Shown piece by piece: positions 28,837 through 38,272 of a DNA stretch of 38,272 nt. The stretch is from Dimorphilus gyrociliatus (taxonomy: Eukaryota > Annelida > Polychaeta > Dinophilidae). Every line of letters begins with the position of its first letter. Within the stretch, counting starts at the first letter, position 1. The translations under genes and the position numbers were made by a program. Below the pieces are notes generated by a model. It searched no databases. It was not told where the DNA came from and worked only from the letters and a program-made list of their open reading frames with translations. The DNA lies in contig CAJFCJ010000121.1 in NCBI GenBank assembly GCA_904063045.1, positions 1 to 38,272 on the forward strand. The letters are read 5' to 3'.

Positions 28837-31109
28837 TGTAGATATTCATATTTTTTTCTCTGCATTTTCTTCAACTTTTTCTCAGATAGCTGTATCTTAT
28901 AAACTTGTACCAACTCTGCTTCCCTTGCCAGCTCTTGTACCAAATTATACAAATTTCCATTTGCTTGTAAAGATTTATTCAATCTTGAGTGCCATCCCTC
29001 AACATTGTTGTTTGTCCTCACTGCCAATTGATAGATAGACCAATACTTTTGCTTCCATATTTTGCTATTGATATATGTTTTTTCAATATAATCCAAAAGA
29101 TCACTGTACACATTTTCTTCCAACAGCTTCATCTTTATTTCATAAAACTTTGAAGTGATGAATTCTTGGGGCAGATAAGGTAGACACATCAACTTTCTTA
29201 GCATTTTTCCATAATGACTCTTCTCATTATAATCATTTATATAGCCAAGTTTCTAGTGTTATACAAAGTATGAGAGGTATATTAAAAAGAGTTAAACATC
29301 AAACTATACCTGTATATTTCGAAGGATTGATTGCTTGAAATGAAAACAACATCCTTGTAAGTCAACTCCTGAAAAAACTTGTGTTACTGCAGTCCAAAGA
29401 CCTTTCTCAAAATCTAAAACAACTTTTTGTAGTTTTCTGTCACTTATTAAACAATCTACCGCCTATGAATGAAAAAACAAACATTCATTTCTTTTAAGAT
29501 ATATATAATAATTTTACCTTGAAAACTTCAATGTAATGCTTCCTCTTCTTTCCACTCATTAAAATAAATAAAAGTGGAACTTGAAGATATTCACCATTGT
29601 TTTTAATGAAGCCATGAATAGAGAATAGTTGATAGAATGGCTCTTTAACCACTTTAAAAGTCCCATCAATAAACCATATTTTACACTTAGCCAACAATTC
29701 CAATTGATATTTAGTTCCAAATATGATGCTTCTATGTTTTTCGCCTTGTATGTCTTTTAAAAAGAAATTATTTGGGATCTGATCCATTTCTAGTTCAAAA
29801 AATAAGTTATCTGGGTGTTTTGGCTTTTGATTTTCTTTATATCTGTTTGCTGATCTTTTAATTGATTCAATTTGAGGCAAAGAATTAGCATTGTCTCTAA
29901 AGTCCATTGCAACATCTTCAGCCAATCTTTTTCCAGACCTTTCACTTCTTTCCAAAATGAGTTTCTTTAAATGTACTCTTGCTTTGATTCTTTGTTCCAG
30001 ACTCTTTTCATTATTAAAATGAGTATGATCTTTTTTCACAATGAATCTTGAACCTTTTTGGATAATGTATGTTGTACAGCTTTGTGTTTTTGATCTCTGA
30101 GTACATTTCCAAGTTTTAGATGTTTTTGTAGTATTCTTAATTGTGTATGAGAAGTTCTTATGTAATAAAATATCTTTTCCTTTCCTACTTCCTCCTTCTA
30201 TTATTTGAAAAGTATCAACATTTTCAGCATCAGAACTGACTTCCTGACTTTTATTGAATGAAATTTCATCATGTACATCAATTCTTCTTTCTTGATCATT
30301 ATCTGATGAATGACTTCTTCCTTCCTCATTTTCCACAAAGTTATTTTCAAAATCAAATGATAATGTTAACTGTAAGCAGAATTTCATGTTAATAATTGGA
30401 GAAAGATTAAGTTTAATACATCACCTGATTTTCTTCCTGAAAGGTTTTATTAACAGTAGACATATGTTTAGGACTACTTTTATCAAATCCATTTTCTTCC
30501 ATCATTTGATCTACTCTTCTTATTCTGATAACAACTTGTTGTTTTGTAATATTGAAACAATCAACACAATAATCAGCATCTGCTTTATAAAAAAATTCAT
30601 TGAAATAAATGAAAAAAAATAAATTTGATTACCTTTTGAGCACTTTTGGTGATAAAAGTGTTTACATAATTTGCATCTTATTTTTTGCTGATTCCAATAA
30701 AATTTCCTCATACAACACCAACAGGTTTTTAAATTCATTTTTACACCAATCAATTCAATAGTTAAACCAATCTCTGTAAAGTATCATTCAAAATAATAAA
30801 ACTTCATTTAATTCAAAAGACTTTTCCTTCAGAGGAACAGGAAATAGATTTGTAAAAAAATCTGGTAACAGTAACATTAATGAGGTATGTTTTGCTGAGA
30901 ATATCAAAGATATAAAAATAACAGTAAAATAACAAATAACAAAATGTAATAAGTAGAACATCACTCTTTCCCTGCTGAAATCTTGAAAGGGACAAAGTAT
31001 CCCTGAAATGGGGCGAACTGTCCCCCAAAATGGGGCGAACTGTCCCTAAAATGGGGCGAACTGTCTCTAAAATGGGGCGAACTGTCCAGGGGCGAACTGT
31101 CCTGACCCC

Positions 31110-31124
31110 AAGCAGGGCATAGGT
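31110..31124. other. Short spacer between element X and MITE
   Basis: Fifteen bases separate the X right end from the MITE target duplication, so two elements lie almost side by side. Confidence 0.5.
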
Positions 31125-31134
31125 AGTAACAGGA

Positions 31135-31350
31135 GGGGGGGGCAACAGAAAATGTCCCCAAGTGAGATTTTTGAAAGCAACGTTTCGGATTGCAAAATGG
31201 TTAGGGTGAGTGAAGTAGCCATTGATTTGTAGTTAGGGGGGGGGGGGTTCCTTCTAAGGGTCAAGGGTAATCAAAAAGGTTAGGGAGTGACAAGGGCTAG
31301 GTTAGGGTTAGGGTTAAATCATGCATTTGGGGACGTTTTCTGTCGTAACC
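31135..31350. mobile_element. 216-bp MITE carrying telomeric repeats
   Basis: The ends are inverted: acagaaaatgtccccaagtg near the left end and catttggggacgttttctgt near the right. The 10-bp flank agtaacagga is duplicated at 31125-31134 and 31351-31360, as expected for MULE-type insertion (9-10 bp). There is no coding capacity. The interior has G-runs (31135-31142 and 31239-31250) and telomere-like ggttagggttaggg at ~31294-31314 plus single motifs near 31199 and 31279. The end motif ggacgttttctg resembles the MULE-A unit ggacgttttctcc. Confidence 0.8.
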
Positions 31351-31360
31351 AGTAACAGGA

Positions 31361-31830
31361 ATTCAGTCATGAATCAACCCTCTTAGTGAACAGGTCAAGT
31401 ATTACTTAAGGATACAGTTATATTATTCTTACAATTTGGTTCTATATCCCTCCCCCTTCAATTCTACATCTCTCTTCTAAGTGGCTTACCTGTACTTACC
31501 TACAACCCCACAGCAGGAAAGTACAATCCCATTAAAAGTTATTTGATAATACTTTGTTTGGAGTTTTTAAGACAATTTTATTTTTTTCACTCTACCAAAT
31601 GCATGACAATATTAGTTGTGATGAGTAGAGAAGTTGCTAAGTGAAATAGGTTGTAGCTTGATTTTAGATTGAAAAATGTTTAAAAAGAATAATTATTATT
31701 AGAAAAGTTAGAGTTGTTAAAAGTTAAATTCCTTCAAAAATGAGTAATTAAAAAACTCATTAACTTTATTAAATTAACTCTATAAGCAGTCCTGATGATC
31801 AACTGTCTAAGGATTAAGTAAGTATACTAG
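31361..31830. other. Spacer, no gene
   Basis: I see no coding signal, repeat array or RNA gene between the MITE and the satellite. Confidence 0.4.
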
Positions 31831-33701
31831 AAGTCATCTTCCTGGGCATCATCTCTATAGCAGTCATCTTCCTGGGGATCATCTCTATAGCAGTCATGTT
31901 CCTGGGGATCATCTCTATAGCAGTCATGTTCCTGGGGATCATATCCACAAAAGTCATCTTCCTGGGGATCATATTCACAAAAGTCATCTTCCTGGAGATC
32001 ATCTCTATAGCAGTCATCTTCCTGGGGATCATCTCTATAGCAGTCATGTTCCTGGGGATCATCTCTATAGCAGTCATGTTCCTGGGGATCATATCCACAA
32101 AAGTCATCTTCCTGGGGATCATATCCACAAAAGTCATCTTCCTGGAGATCATCTCTATAGCAGTCATCTTCCTGGGGATCATCTCTATAGCAGTCATGTT
32201 CCTGGGGATCATCTCTATAGCAGTCATGTTCCTGGGGATCATATCCACAAAAGTCATCTTCCTGGGGATCATATTCACAAAAGTCATCTTCCTGGAGATC
32301 ATCTCTATAGCAGTCATCTTCCTGGGGATCATCTCTATAGCAGTCATGTTCCTGGGGATCATCTCTATAGCAGTCATGTTCCTGGGGATCATATCCACAA
32401 AAGTCATCTTCCTGGGGATCATATCCACAAAAGTCATCTTCCTGGAGATCATCTCTATAGCAGTCATCTTCCTGGGGATCATCTCTATAGCAGTCATGTT
32501 CCTGGGGATCATCTCTATAGCAGTCATGTTCCTGGGGATCATATCCACAAAAGTCATCTTCCTGGGGATCATATCCACAAAAGTCATCTTCCTGGAGATC
32601 ATCTCTATAGCAGTCATCTTCCTGGGGATCATCTCTATAGCAGTCATGTTCCTGGGGATCATCTCTATAGCAGTCATGTTCCTGGGGATCATATCCACAA
32701 AAGTCATCTTCCTGGGGATCATATCCACAAAAGTCATCTTCCTGGAGATCATCTCTATAGCAGTCATCTTCCTGGGGATCATCTCTATAGCAGTCATGTT
32801 CCTGGGGATCATCTCTATAGCAGTCATGTTCCTGGGGATCATATCCACAAAAGTCATCTTCCTGGGGATCATATTCACAAAAGTCATCTTCCTGGGGATC
32901 ATATCCACAAAAGTCATCTTCCTGGGAATCATCTCTATAGCAGTCATCTTCCTGGGGATCATATCCACAAAAGTCATCTTCCTGGGGATCATATCCACAA
33001 AAGTCATCTTCCTGGAGATCATCTCTATAGCAGTCATCTTCCTGGGGATCATCTCTATAGCAGTCATGTTCCTGGGGATCATCTCTATAGCAGTCATGTT
33101 CCTGGGGATCATATCCACAAAAGTCATCTTCCTGGGGATCATATTCACAAAAGTCATCTTCCTGGAGATCATCTCTATAGCAGTCATCTTCCTGGGGATC
33201 ATCTCTATAGCAGTCATGTTCCTGGGGATCATCTCTATAGCAGTCATGTTCCTGGGGATCATATCCACAAAAGTCATCTTCCTGGGGATCATATCCACAA
33301 AAGTCATCTTCCTGGAGATCATCTCTATAGCAGTCATCTTCCTGGGGATCATCTCTATAGCAGTCATGTTCCTGGGGATCATCTCTATAGCAGTCATGTT
33401 CCTGGGGATCATATCCACAAAAGTCATCTTCCTGGGGATCATATCCACAAAAGTCATCTTCCTGGAGATCATCTCTATAGCAGTCATCTTCCTGGGGATC
33501 ATCTCTATAGCAGTCATGTTCCTGGGGATCATCTCTATAGCAGTCATGTTCCTGGGGATCATATCCACAAAAGTCATCTTCCTGGGGATCATATTCACAA
33601 AAGTCATCTTCCTGGAGATCATCTCTATAGCAGTCATCTTCCTGGGGATCATCTCTATAGCAGTCATGTTCCTGGGGATCATCTCTATAGCAGTCATGTT
33701 C
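31831..33701. repeat. 30-bp satellite with 150-bp higher-order repeat
   Basis: About 62 copies of a 30-bp unit of the form cagtcatcttcctggggatc + atctctatag. Variants (cagtcatgtt, aagtcatctt, cctggagatc, atatccacaa, atattcacaa) recur in a fixed order of five units, giving a 150-bp higher-order repeat, with one disordered stretch at ~32881-33000. Because 30 is divisible by three and no stop occurs in the unit, very long frames exist on both strands (decapeptides such as MTAIEMIPRN on minus). I regard these as by-products, not genes. The array ends at an undetermined base (N at 33702). Confidence 0.9.
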
Positions 33702-33702
33702 N
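33702..33702. other. Undetermined base / possible assembly junction
   Basis: A single N separates the satellite from telomere-like sequence. The true satellite length and the join to the distal part are therefore uncertain. Confidence 0.8.
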
Positions 33703-34313
33703 GGGTTAGGTCTTGGGGTTAGGGTTTTAACGCCCTAGAGTAGCACTCTCACTTTCTCCGTGAGTGATACCCTTGGAAGGTTGCGTTCCACATTGAAGAA
33801 TAACTATTCTGAATGACGGCAGGTTAATCTCTTAAGAACTGGGACCCTGAATTGTCAATTAGACGTGATACAAGGACCGTTCCTCCGATTACGGGAACCG
33901 GATGAGATACACCCGCTCAACTCAGAAAATCGCATCCAATAAAGGAAAAATAAGGACTTTCGGTTTCGAGCATGGTGCATTGCGGGATTCGAACCCACGT
34001 CTCCTGATTACATGTCAGTTATGTTACCACTACACCAAATACCTCCATGACGAACCTACCATCCAGATCTTCCTTATAGGATTTGTCTTTGGCGTCTTAA
34101 CCAAGTAATCATTTCTTAATGATTATCAAGCAGATAATTATTCGACAGAGAACCTCAGAGCCTTCCAAGTCTTTCACCCCTGAAGATAGGATCTGGCAGG
34201 GTTAGGTCTTGGGGTTAGGGTTTTAACGCCCTAGAGTAGCACTCTCACTTTCTCCGTGAGTGATACCCTTGGAAGGTTGCGTTCCACATTGAAGAATAAC
34301 TATTCTGAATGAC
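33703..34313. repeat. Segment bounded by 115-bp direct repeats
   Basis: 33703-33817 and 34199-34313 are identical by eye over 115 bp. Each begins with a telomere-like phrase containing aggtcttggggttagg and ends ctattctgaatgac. The ~380-bp interior is less AT-rich than the surroundings and contains a tRNA-like sequence. It could be a tiny terminal-repeat retroelement, a tandemly repeated unit (period ~496 bp), or an assembly overlap near the N. Confidence 0.7.
33975..34044 (-). tRNA. tRNA-Thr(UGU)-like sequence, probably a pseudogene or SINE head
   Basis: On the minus strand, A-box tggtgtagtgg (34037-34027) and B-box ggttcgaatcc (33995-33985) are canonical. The D stem (gtgt/acat) and T stem (gtggg/cccgc) pair. 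The anticodon stem ctga/tcag encloses the loop catgtaa, whose central tgt would read Thr codons. However, position 33 is A instead of the near-universal U, two of seven acceptor pairs fail, and the outermost anticodon-stem pair is mismatched. It is therefore unlikely to be a working tRNA. Confidence 0.5.
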
Positions 34314-37300
34314 AGGGTTAGGTTTGCAAAGGGTTTTTTTTTTGACTAAATCAAAAAAGAGAAACAGGATTCTCACATTTCAAGAGTCCCAGTTGATTTT
34401 GGGAAGCAGTCAAAGAAAAAATACACCAAAATCGACATTTAAAACAATTTCCAACAGAAAAAATTTTTTTCTTAAATTTTTTTCCTACCTACTTGACCTA
34501 CCATGGTTTCGTCCCCCTCTCTACTAAATTTTTAAACCTGGGACTCTTCAGGGTCTACTAAGCTGCATGAAAGAGAGGTTTGAGAATCTTAATAAGAAGT
34601 TTCTCTCCAGATTTTTGATTTATTTATTTGTTTGTTGATAAAGATTCTTGTGGGGTAAAATTTGGAAATTAAATTGAAAAAAAATTAAAAAATTAAAATA
34701 AGAGACCAAAATAGTTTAAAACTTTTTAAATTAACAAGTTATTAAAGAAAGCATCTATGGACTTGAATCAAAGTGTAAGGAATAAATAACAGTAAATTGA
34801 GGGGATATATATACTGGCAGTTTGGAAAAACAGCAAAGACAGAAAAAACAAAAATTGCAGACCTAAAAAATAAGAAAAGTGATATAGAATAAAATAAAAT
34901 AAGATAAAATAAAATAAAATAAGTTGGGTAAATAGTAGCAACCAGGATTGGAATAACAATAAAAGTTTAAATAAAAGTAAAAATTCAAAATTGAAAGAGT
35001 GAAAAAAATAAAAGTATGAATTGTATTATTATTTATGGCTAGTTGATGAATTAAGTATGTGTAAAGGAATTGGTTAATTAATTGAAAGTATATGAAATAG
35101 GTGAGTGTAAATGAATGAAGTGTGATACATATGTTGTATTATGTAGAAAGTATGGTTAATTTAATTTTATGGCTAAAGATTAGAGGATTGTTAATTTGAA
35201 AATTATTAAATAATATTGTTTGAAGACTAAACTGTTTTTCTTGTATTATATTTTCCAACATTCCTTTACTTTGCCAAGTGATAGGTTGTTCTGGCTAATG
35301 AATGGATTGGAAAGTGGGTTAAATAAATTATTTGTAAGTAAATGTGTGAAAGCCTTAGGTAATCTGTTTTTGTTTGTAAAAGTTTCTTGCCAACATTCAT
35401 TTAGTTAATTCCAGATAGTTTGATTTGGCTAATGAATGGATTGGGAAGAGTGTTTTGTATGCTGAATAGAGAGGTTTAATTCCTAATTCCTTTATTGATT
35501 TATGATTAATGTTTGTTACTGGAATGGAAGGATTATTCCATGTAGTGAATTAAGGTTACAATTTATGGTATTAGTAGTTGAAAGAGTCTTTTTCCAACAT
35601 TCATTTGTTTGAGCCAGTTATGATTCATTGTTTTGGCTAATGAATGGATTGGAAAAAAAATTAAGAGAATATATGTGAGTTTTTGAAGTGAGTGATATTA
35701 AAATTGGTGAAATGTTTTAATGTAAAATATGGTGGTGTTTATACTGGAAGTAGATTGATAAGTAAAGTATTTTTTTAAATTTCAGCTTAAGGACAAAGGT
35801 TAGTTACTGAGAATATTTAAAATGTTCGCTACAAACTATATATTCAACCTAATAAAAATATACTACAATAGGGGATTTTTATAAATTTTAGAATTGTAAA
35901 AGATTTGGGAAGAATATAGAAACATTTATAAAGATCACAAAGAAATATGTAAACTACTAACCATATTTACATCAAATTAAAACCAGTTTAATACACAAAT
36001 TAAACTCAAATTTTAATTTAAACTTACAATCAAACTAAAAAACAAACTCAAACTCAGGTTAAAACTCATACTCAAGCAAAAACTCATACTCAAGCTAAAA
36101 CAATGAGAAAATTTAAAATCACCATGATAAAAACATCAACAACTTATTTTAAGCAATATTTTAAAAAAATACAAAAATGTACAAAACTATACAAGCTTTT
36201 ACAAAAGTAATCAAAAAAGTACAAAGATATATTACTACTACCATCAGAAATTTAAAATCACCATAAGTGTATACTGACTCTAAAGAATTTCATCATTTGG
36301 TTTTAACAGCAAGACATTATCAACACAACAAACTCTAGCAATTTACCAAAAATGTTAATTACACCACAGGTACATATTTAAGAATCTTTATCCCTTTTTT
36401 AAAGTAAAAAGAAAAAATTTTGAAAGCTAAAGTCAAAAAATTTAATTTTGAATTGAAAAAAGTCAATCTTATGGAAAAAGTTTTGTTTTTAGTCATTGAT
36501 TAAGGTTTATGTATTAGTTCCTCTCATTCCACATTCTCTTTACTTGTTGGGGTTTGCAAAGGGTTTTTTTTTGACTAAATCAAAAAAGAGAAACAGGATT
36601 CTCACATTTCAAGAGTCCCAGTTGATTTTGGGAAGCAGTCAAAGAAAAAATACACCAAAATCGACATTTAAAACAATTTCCAACAGAAAAAATTTTTTCA
36701 AAAAATTTTTTTCTTAAATTTTTTTCCTACCTACTTGACCTACCATGGTTTCGTCCTCCTCTCTATTTTTATGACCAAGGACTCATCAGGGTCTATTAAC
36801 CTACACCTACAGAGAGGTTGAAGGATTCCAATAGGGAATTCACTTCTTCAGGTTTTTTTTTAATATATATCATATTGAAAGTGCTATGTATTATGATACT
36901 GTATATCAGAATTTGTACATACCATTTTAAAATCATCAGCAATTGTAGGGGATGTTCATTTAACTGGGTATTTTAAATGTGATTTTGACTCCTTATTCTT
37001 CAAACTAAATATGAACCATGTGAATAAAACATTCAAAATATATATAACACACTTTCCTGTTCAATGACATATCTACATACCATTATATCATTGAAGGATG
37101 TATATTTTGAAAGGAATTGTAGAAGTTGTTCATAAGACCAGCTATTTTTAAGGTGATGTTGACTCCTTAATCTTCAAACTATAAATGATTTCTGTGAAAA
37201 AAACATTTATAATATATATAAGACACATGGAAAATCCTGTGGGAACATGCCATAAGCTAATCTGGCCTAGATAAAATTATATAACACCAATGTGGAAACA

Positions 37301-37365
37301 TGAAGTTAGTTAGTAAACTTTAAAATCACTGATAATCAAATTAAATCTGAGTGTGAGAAAGTTCT
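34314..37365 (+). repeat. Right arm of the ~3 kb inverted repeat
   Basis: The reverse complement of 16805-19779 with modest divergence. It includes both arm-end modules (~34323-34580 and ~36550-36830) and the three hairpin units (~35262-35322, 35392-35450, 35594-35654). It starts with telomere-like agggttagg and lies ~125 bp from the telomere. Small ORFs in it are shared with the left arm and look non-coding (runs of F/L/Y from AT-rich sequence). Confidence 0.88.
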
Positions 37366-37489
37366 ACAAACATGTTAAAGAGAGATAAGAGTTTGTTGTA
37401 ACTTGATATCAGCATTATAGTATTAGTGTATGTACTGAATTTCAAATCTCTATCTTAATTAACAACAATTAGTCAATAAACTGCAGTTT
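37366..37489. other. Unique spacer before the telomere
   Basis: About 125 bp with no repeat or gene between the arm and the first telomeric repeat. Confidence 0.5.
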
Positions 37490-38272
37490 GGGTTAGGTTA
37501 GGGGTTAGGGTTAGGTTTAGGGTTAGGGTTAGGGTTAGGGTTAGGGTTAGGGTTAGGGTTAGGGTTAGGGTTAGGGTTAGGGTTAGGGTTAGGGTTTAGG
37601 GTTAGGTTAGGTTAGGGTTAGGTTAGGGTTAGGTTAGGGTTAGGTTAGGGTTAGGTTAGGTTAGGGTTAGGGTTAGGTTAGGGTTAGGTTAGGGTTAGGG
37701 TTAGGTTAGGGTTAGGGTTAGGTTAGGGTTAGGGTTAGGTTAGGGTTAGGGTTAGGTTAGGGTTAGGGTTAGGTTAGGGTTAGGTTAGGGTTAGGGTTAG
37801 GTTAGGGTTAGGGTTAGGGTTAGGTTAGGGTTAGGGTTAGGGTTAGGTTAGGGTTAGGGTTAGGTTAGGGTTAGGTTAGGGTTAGGTTAGGGTTAGGGTT
37901 AGGTTAGGGTTAGGTTAGGGTTAGGGTTAGGGTTAGGTTAGGGTTAGGGTTAGGTTAGGGTTAGGGTTAGGGTTAGGGTTAGGTTAGGGTTAGGGTTAGG
38001 GTTAGGTTAGGGTTAGGGTTAGGGTTAGGGTTAGGGTTAGGGTTAGGTTAGGGTTAGGGTTAGGGTTAGGGTTAGGTTAGGGTTAGGGTTAGGGTTAGGG
38101 TTAGGGTTAGGGTTAGGGTTAGGTTAGGGTTAGGGTTAGGGTTAGGGTTAGGTTAGGGTTAGGGTTAGGGTTAGGGTTAGGGTTAGGGTTAGGGTTAGGG
38201 TTAGGTTAGGGTTAGGGTTAGGGTTAGGGTTAGGGTTAGGGTTAGGGTTAGGGTTAGGGTTAGGGTTAGGTT
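37490..38272 (+). repeat. Telomere: TTAGGG mixed with TTAGG
   Basis: 783 bp of uninterrupted telomeric repeats running to the window end. The G-rich strand points 5' to 3' rightward, as expected at a right chromosome end. Hexamers TTAGGG dominate, but TTAGG pentamers are scattered, densely in the inner part (~37590-37930) and more sparsely near the end. Confidence 0.95.

Larger units (their letters stand above)
27598..30753 (-). pseudogene. MULE-C transposase, split by element Y
   Basis: Minus-strand exons are 30753-30633, 30582-30427, 30369-29518, 29462-29310 and 29252-28837. They join in phase over four GT-AG introns (50, 57, 55 and 57 bp). Motifs are a zinc finger (CWCCMRKFY, CKLCKHFYHQKC), FLYWCH-like EGGSRKGKDILL, first Asp KIWFIDGTFK, second Asp VVLDFEKGLW, GCCFHFKQS and NNNVEGWHSRLN. 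The frame stops at KKYEYLQ, where element Y is inserted. The C-terminal ~30 residues (starting FDIFSYWDKFEKREISLDDL) lie on the other side of Y at 27691-27601 and end at TAA 27600-27598. Without Y the gene would be open throughout, so the insertion is the only visible lesion. Intron positions after FK and after NIQ match those of MULE-A. Confidence 0.85.
27315..31109 (-). mobile_element. Element X: MULE with ggacagttcgcccc arrays, containing element Y
   Basis: The left end is six copies of the unit in plus orientation (27315-27432), and the right end is at least five copies in minus orientation (about 31005-31109). The terminal sequences match each other when inverted (ggttcaggg... and ggggtcagg...). 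Between them, on the minus strand, lies the MULE-C transposase gene. No target duplication was found (atctttatt on the left, ccaagcagg on the right). The left edge cuts MULE-B, so one flank may have been lost or recombined after insertion. Confidence 0.75.

Noticed and set aside
28664-29038. ORFs reading through the ggccgaaatgtcc array on the plus strand
   Set aside because: They are translations of the terminal array of element Y plus the antisense of the MULE-C gene.
31814-33722. Very long ORFs on both strands (627 and 608 codons)
   Set aside because: They are the stop-free translation of a 30-bp satellite; both strands are open equally, with no start context, domain or splice signals.
33975-34044. 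A working tRNA gene
   Set aside because: A33 in place of U33, two acceptor-stem mismatches and a mismatched anticodon-stem base pair argue for a pseudogene or SINE.

Overview
This is a strongly AT-rich eukaryotic, probably small-genome invertebrate, chromosome end. The right edge (37490-38272) is a telomere of TTAGGG repeats mixed with TTAGG, with the G-rich strand running toward the end, so everything to its left is subtelomeric. Spliced genes have very short introns (44-63 bp, GT-AG). The animal signs are an S1 protease relative, C1q-like domains, an LTR element with an env-like gene, Penelope-like elements and MULEs. A monogonont rotifer-like animal would fit, but the sequence alone does not prove the species.

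Layout. 1-3034: 3' end of an env-bearing LTR retroelement (degraded upstream part, env-like ORF, polypurine tract, 3' LTR). 3035-6650: a small minus-strand ORF, then a Penelope-like element with a 495-aa ORF1 (coil plus a degenerate SGNH/GDSL-like C-terminal domain) whose end overlaps a reverse transcriptase frame that is cut off after motif A. 6640-10220: an array of ~180-bp repeats split by a complete MULE (MULE-A, 7174-9937) with a matching target duplication. 10221-13441: diverged repeats, then a serine-protease homologue with all three catalytic residues replaced and a frameshifted tandem C1q-like gene. 14069-16800: a second ORF1 paralogue, a fragment of a third, and more of the same 3' repeats. 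16805-19779: left arm of a ~3 kb inverted repeat. 19921-20215: a small spliced cysteine-rich secreted-protein gene with its own TATA box. 20294-20571: a perfect 62-bp inverted repeat. 20625-21568: another ORF1-like pair of frames. 22011-23334: 5' LTR, primer-binding site and broken gag of the same LTR family seen at 1-3034. 23668-24570: two minus-strand fragments. 25045-25941: a leucine-rich-repeat gene. 26258-31109: a nest of MULE remnants. 31135-31350: a 216-bp MITE carrying telomeric repeats. 31831-33701: a 30-bp satellite. 33703-34313: a direct-repeat-flanked segment with a tRNA-like sequence. 34314-37365: right arm of the large inverted repeat, then the telomere.

The most notable patterns are: (i) MULEs whose ends are arrays of a short motif, with a different but related motif in each family (GGACGTTTTCTCC, GGACAGTTCGCCCC, GGACATTTCGGCCC); (ii) a subtelomeric family of ORF1 proteins, one linked to a Penelope-like RT and two lying near the same 3' repeats; (iii) the inverted 3 kb arms with telomere-like inner edges and three conserved hairpins per arm. 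Many genes are broken, as expected in a subtelomere, so most features are best read as remnants. All homology calls are from reading motifs by eye; no database search was run.
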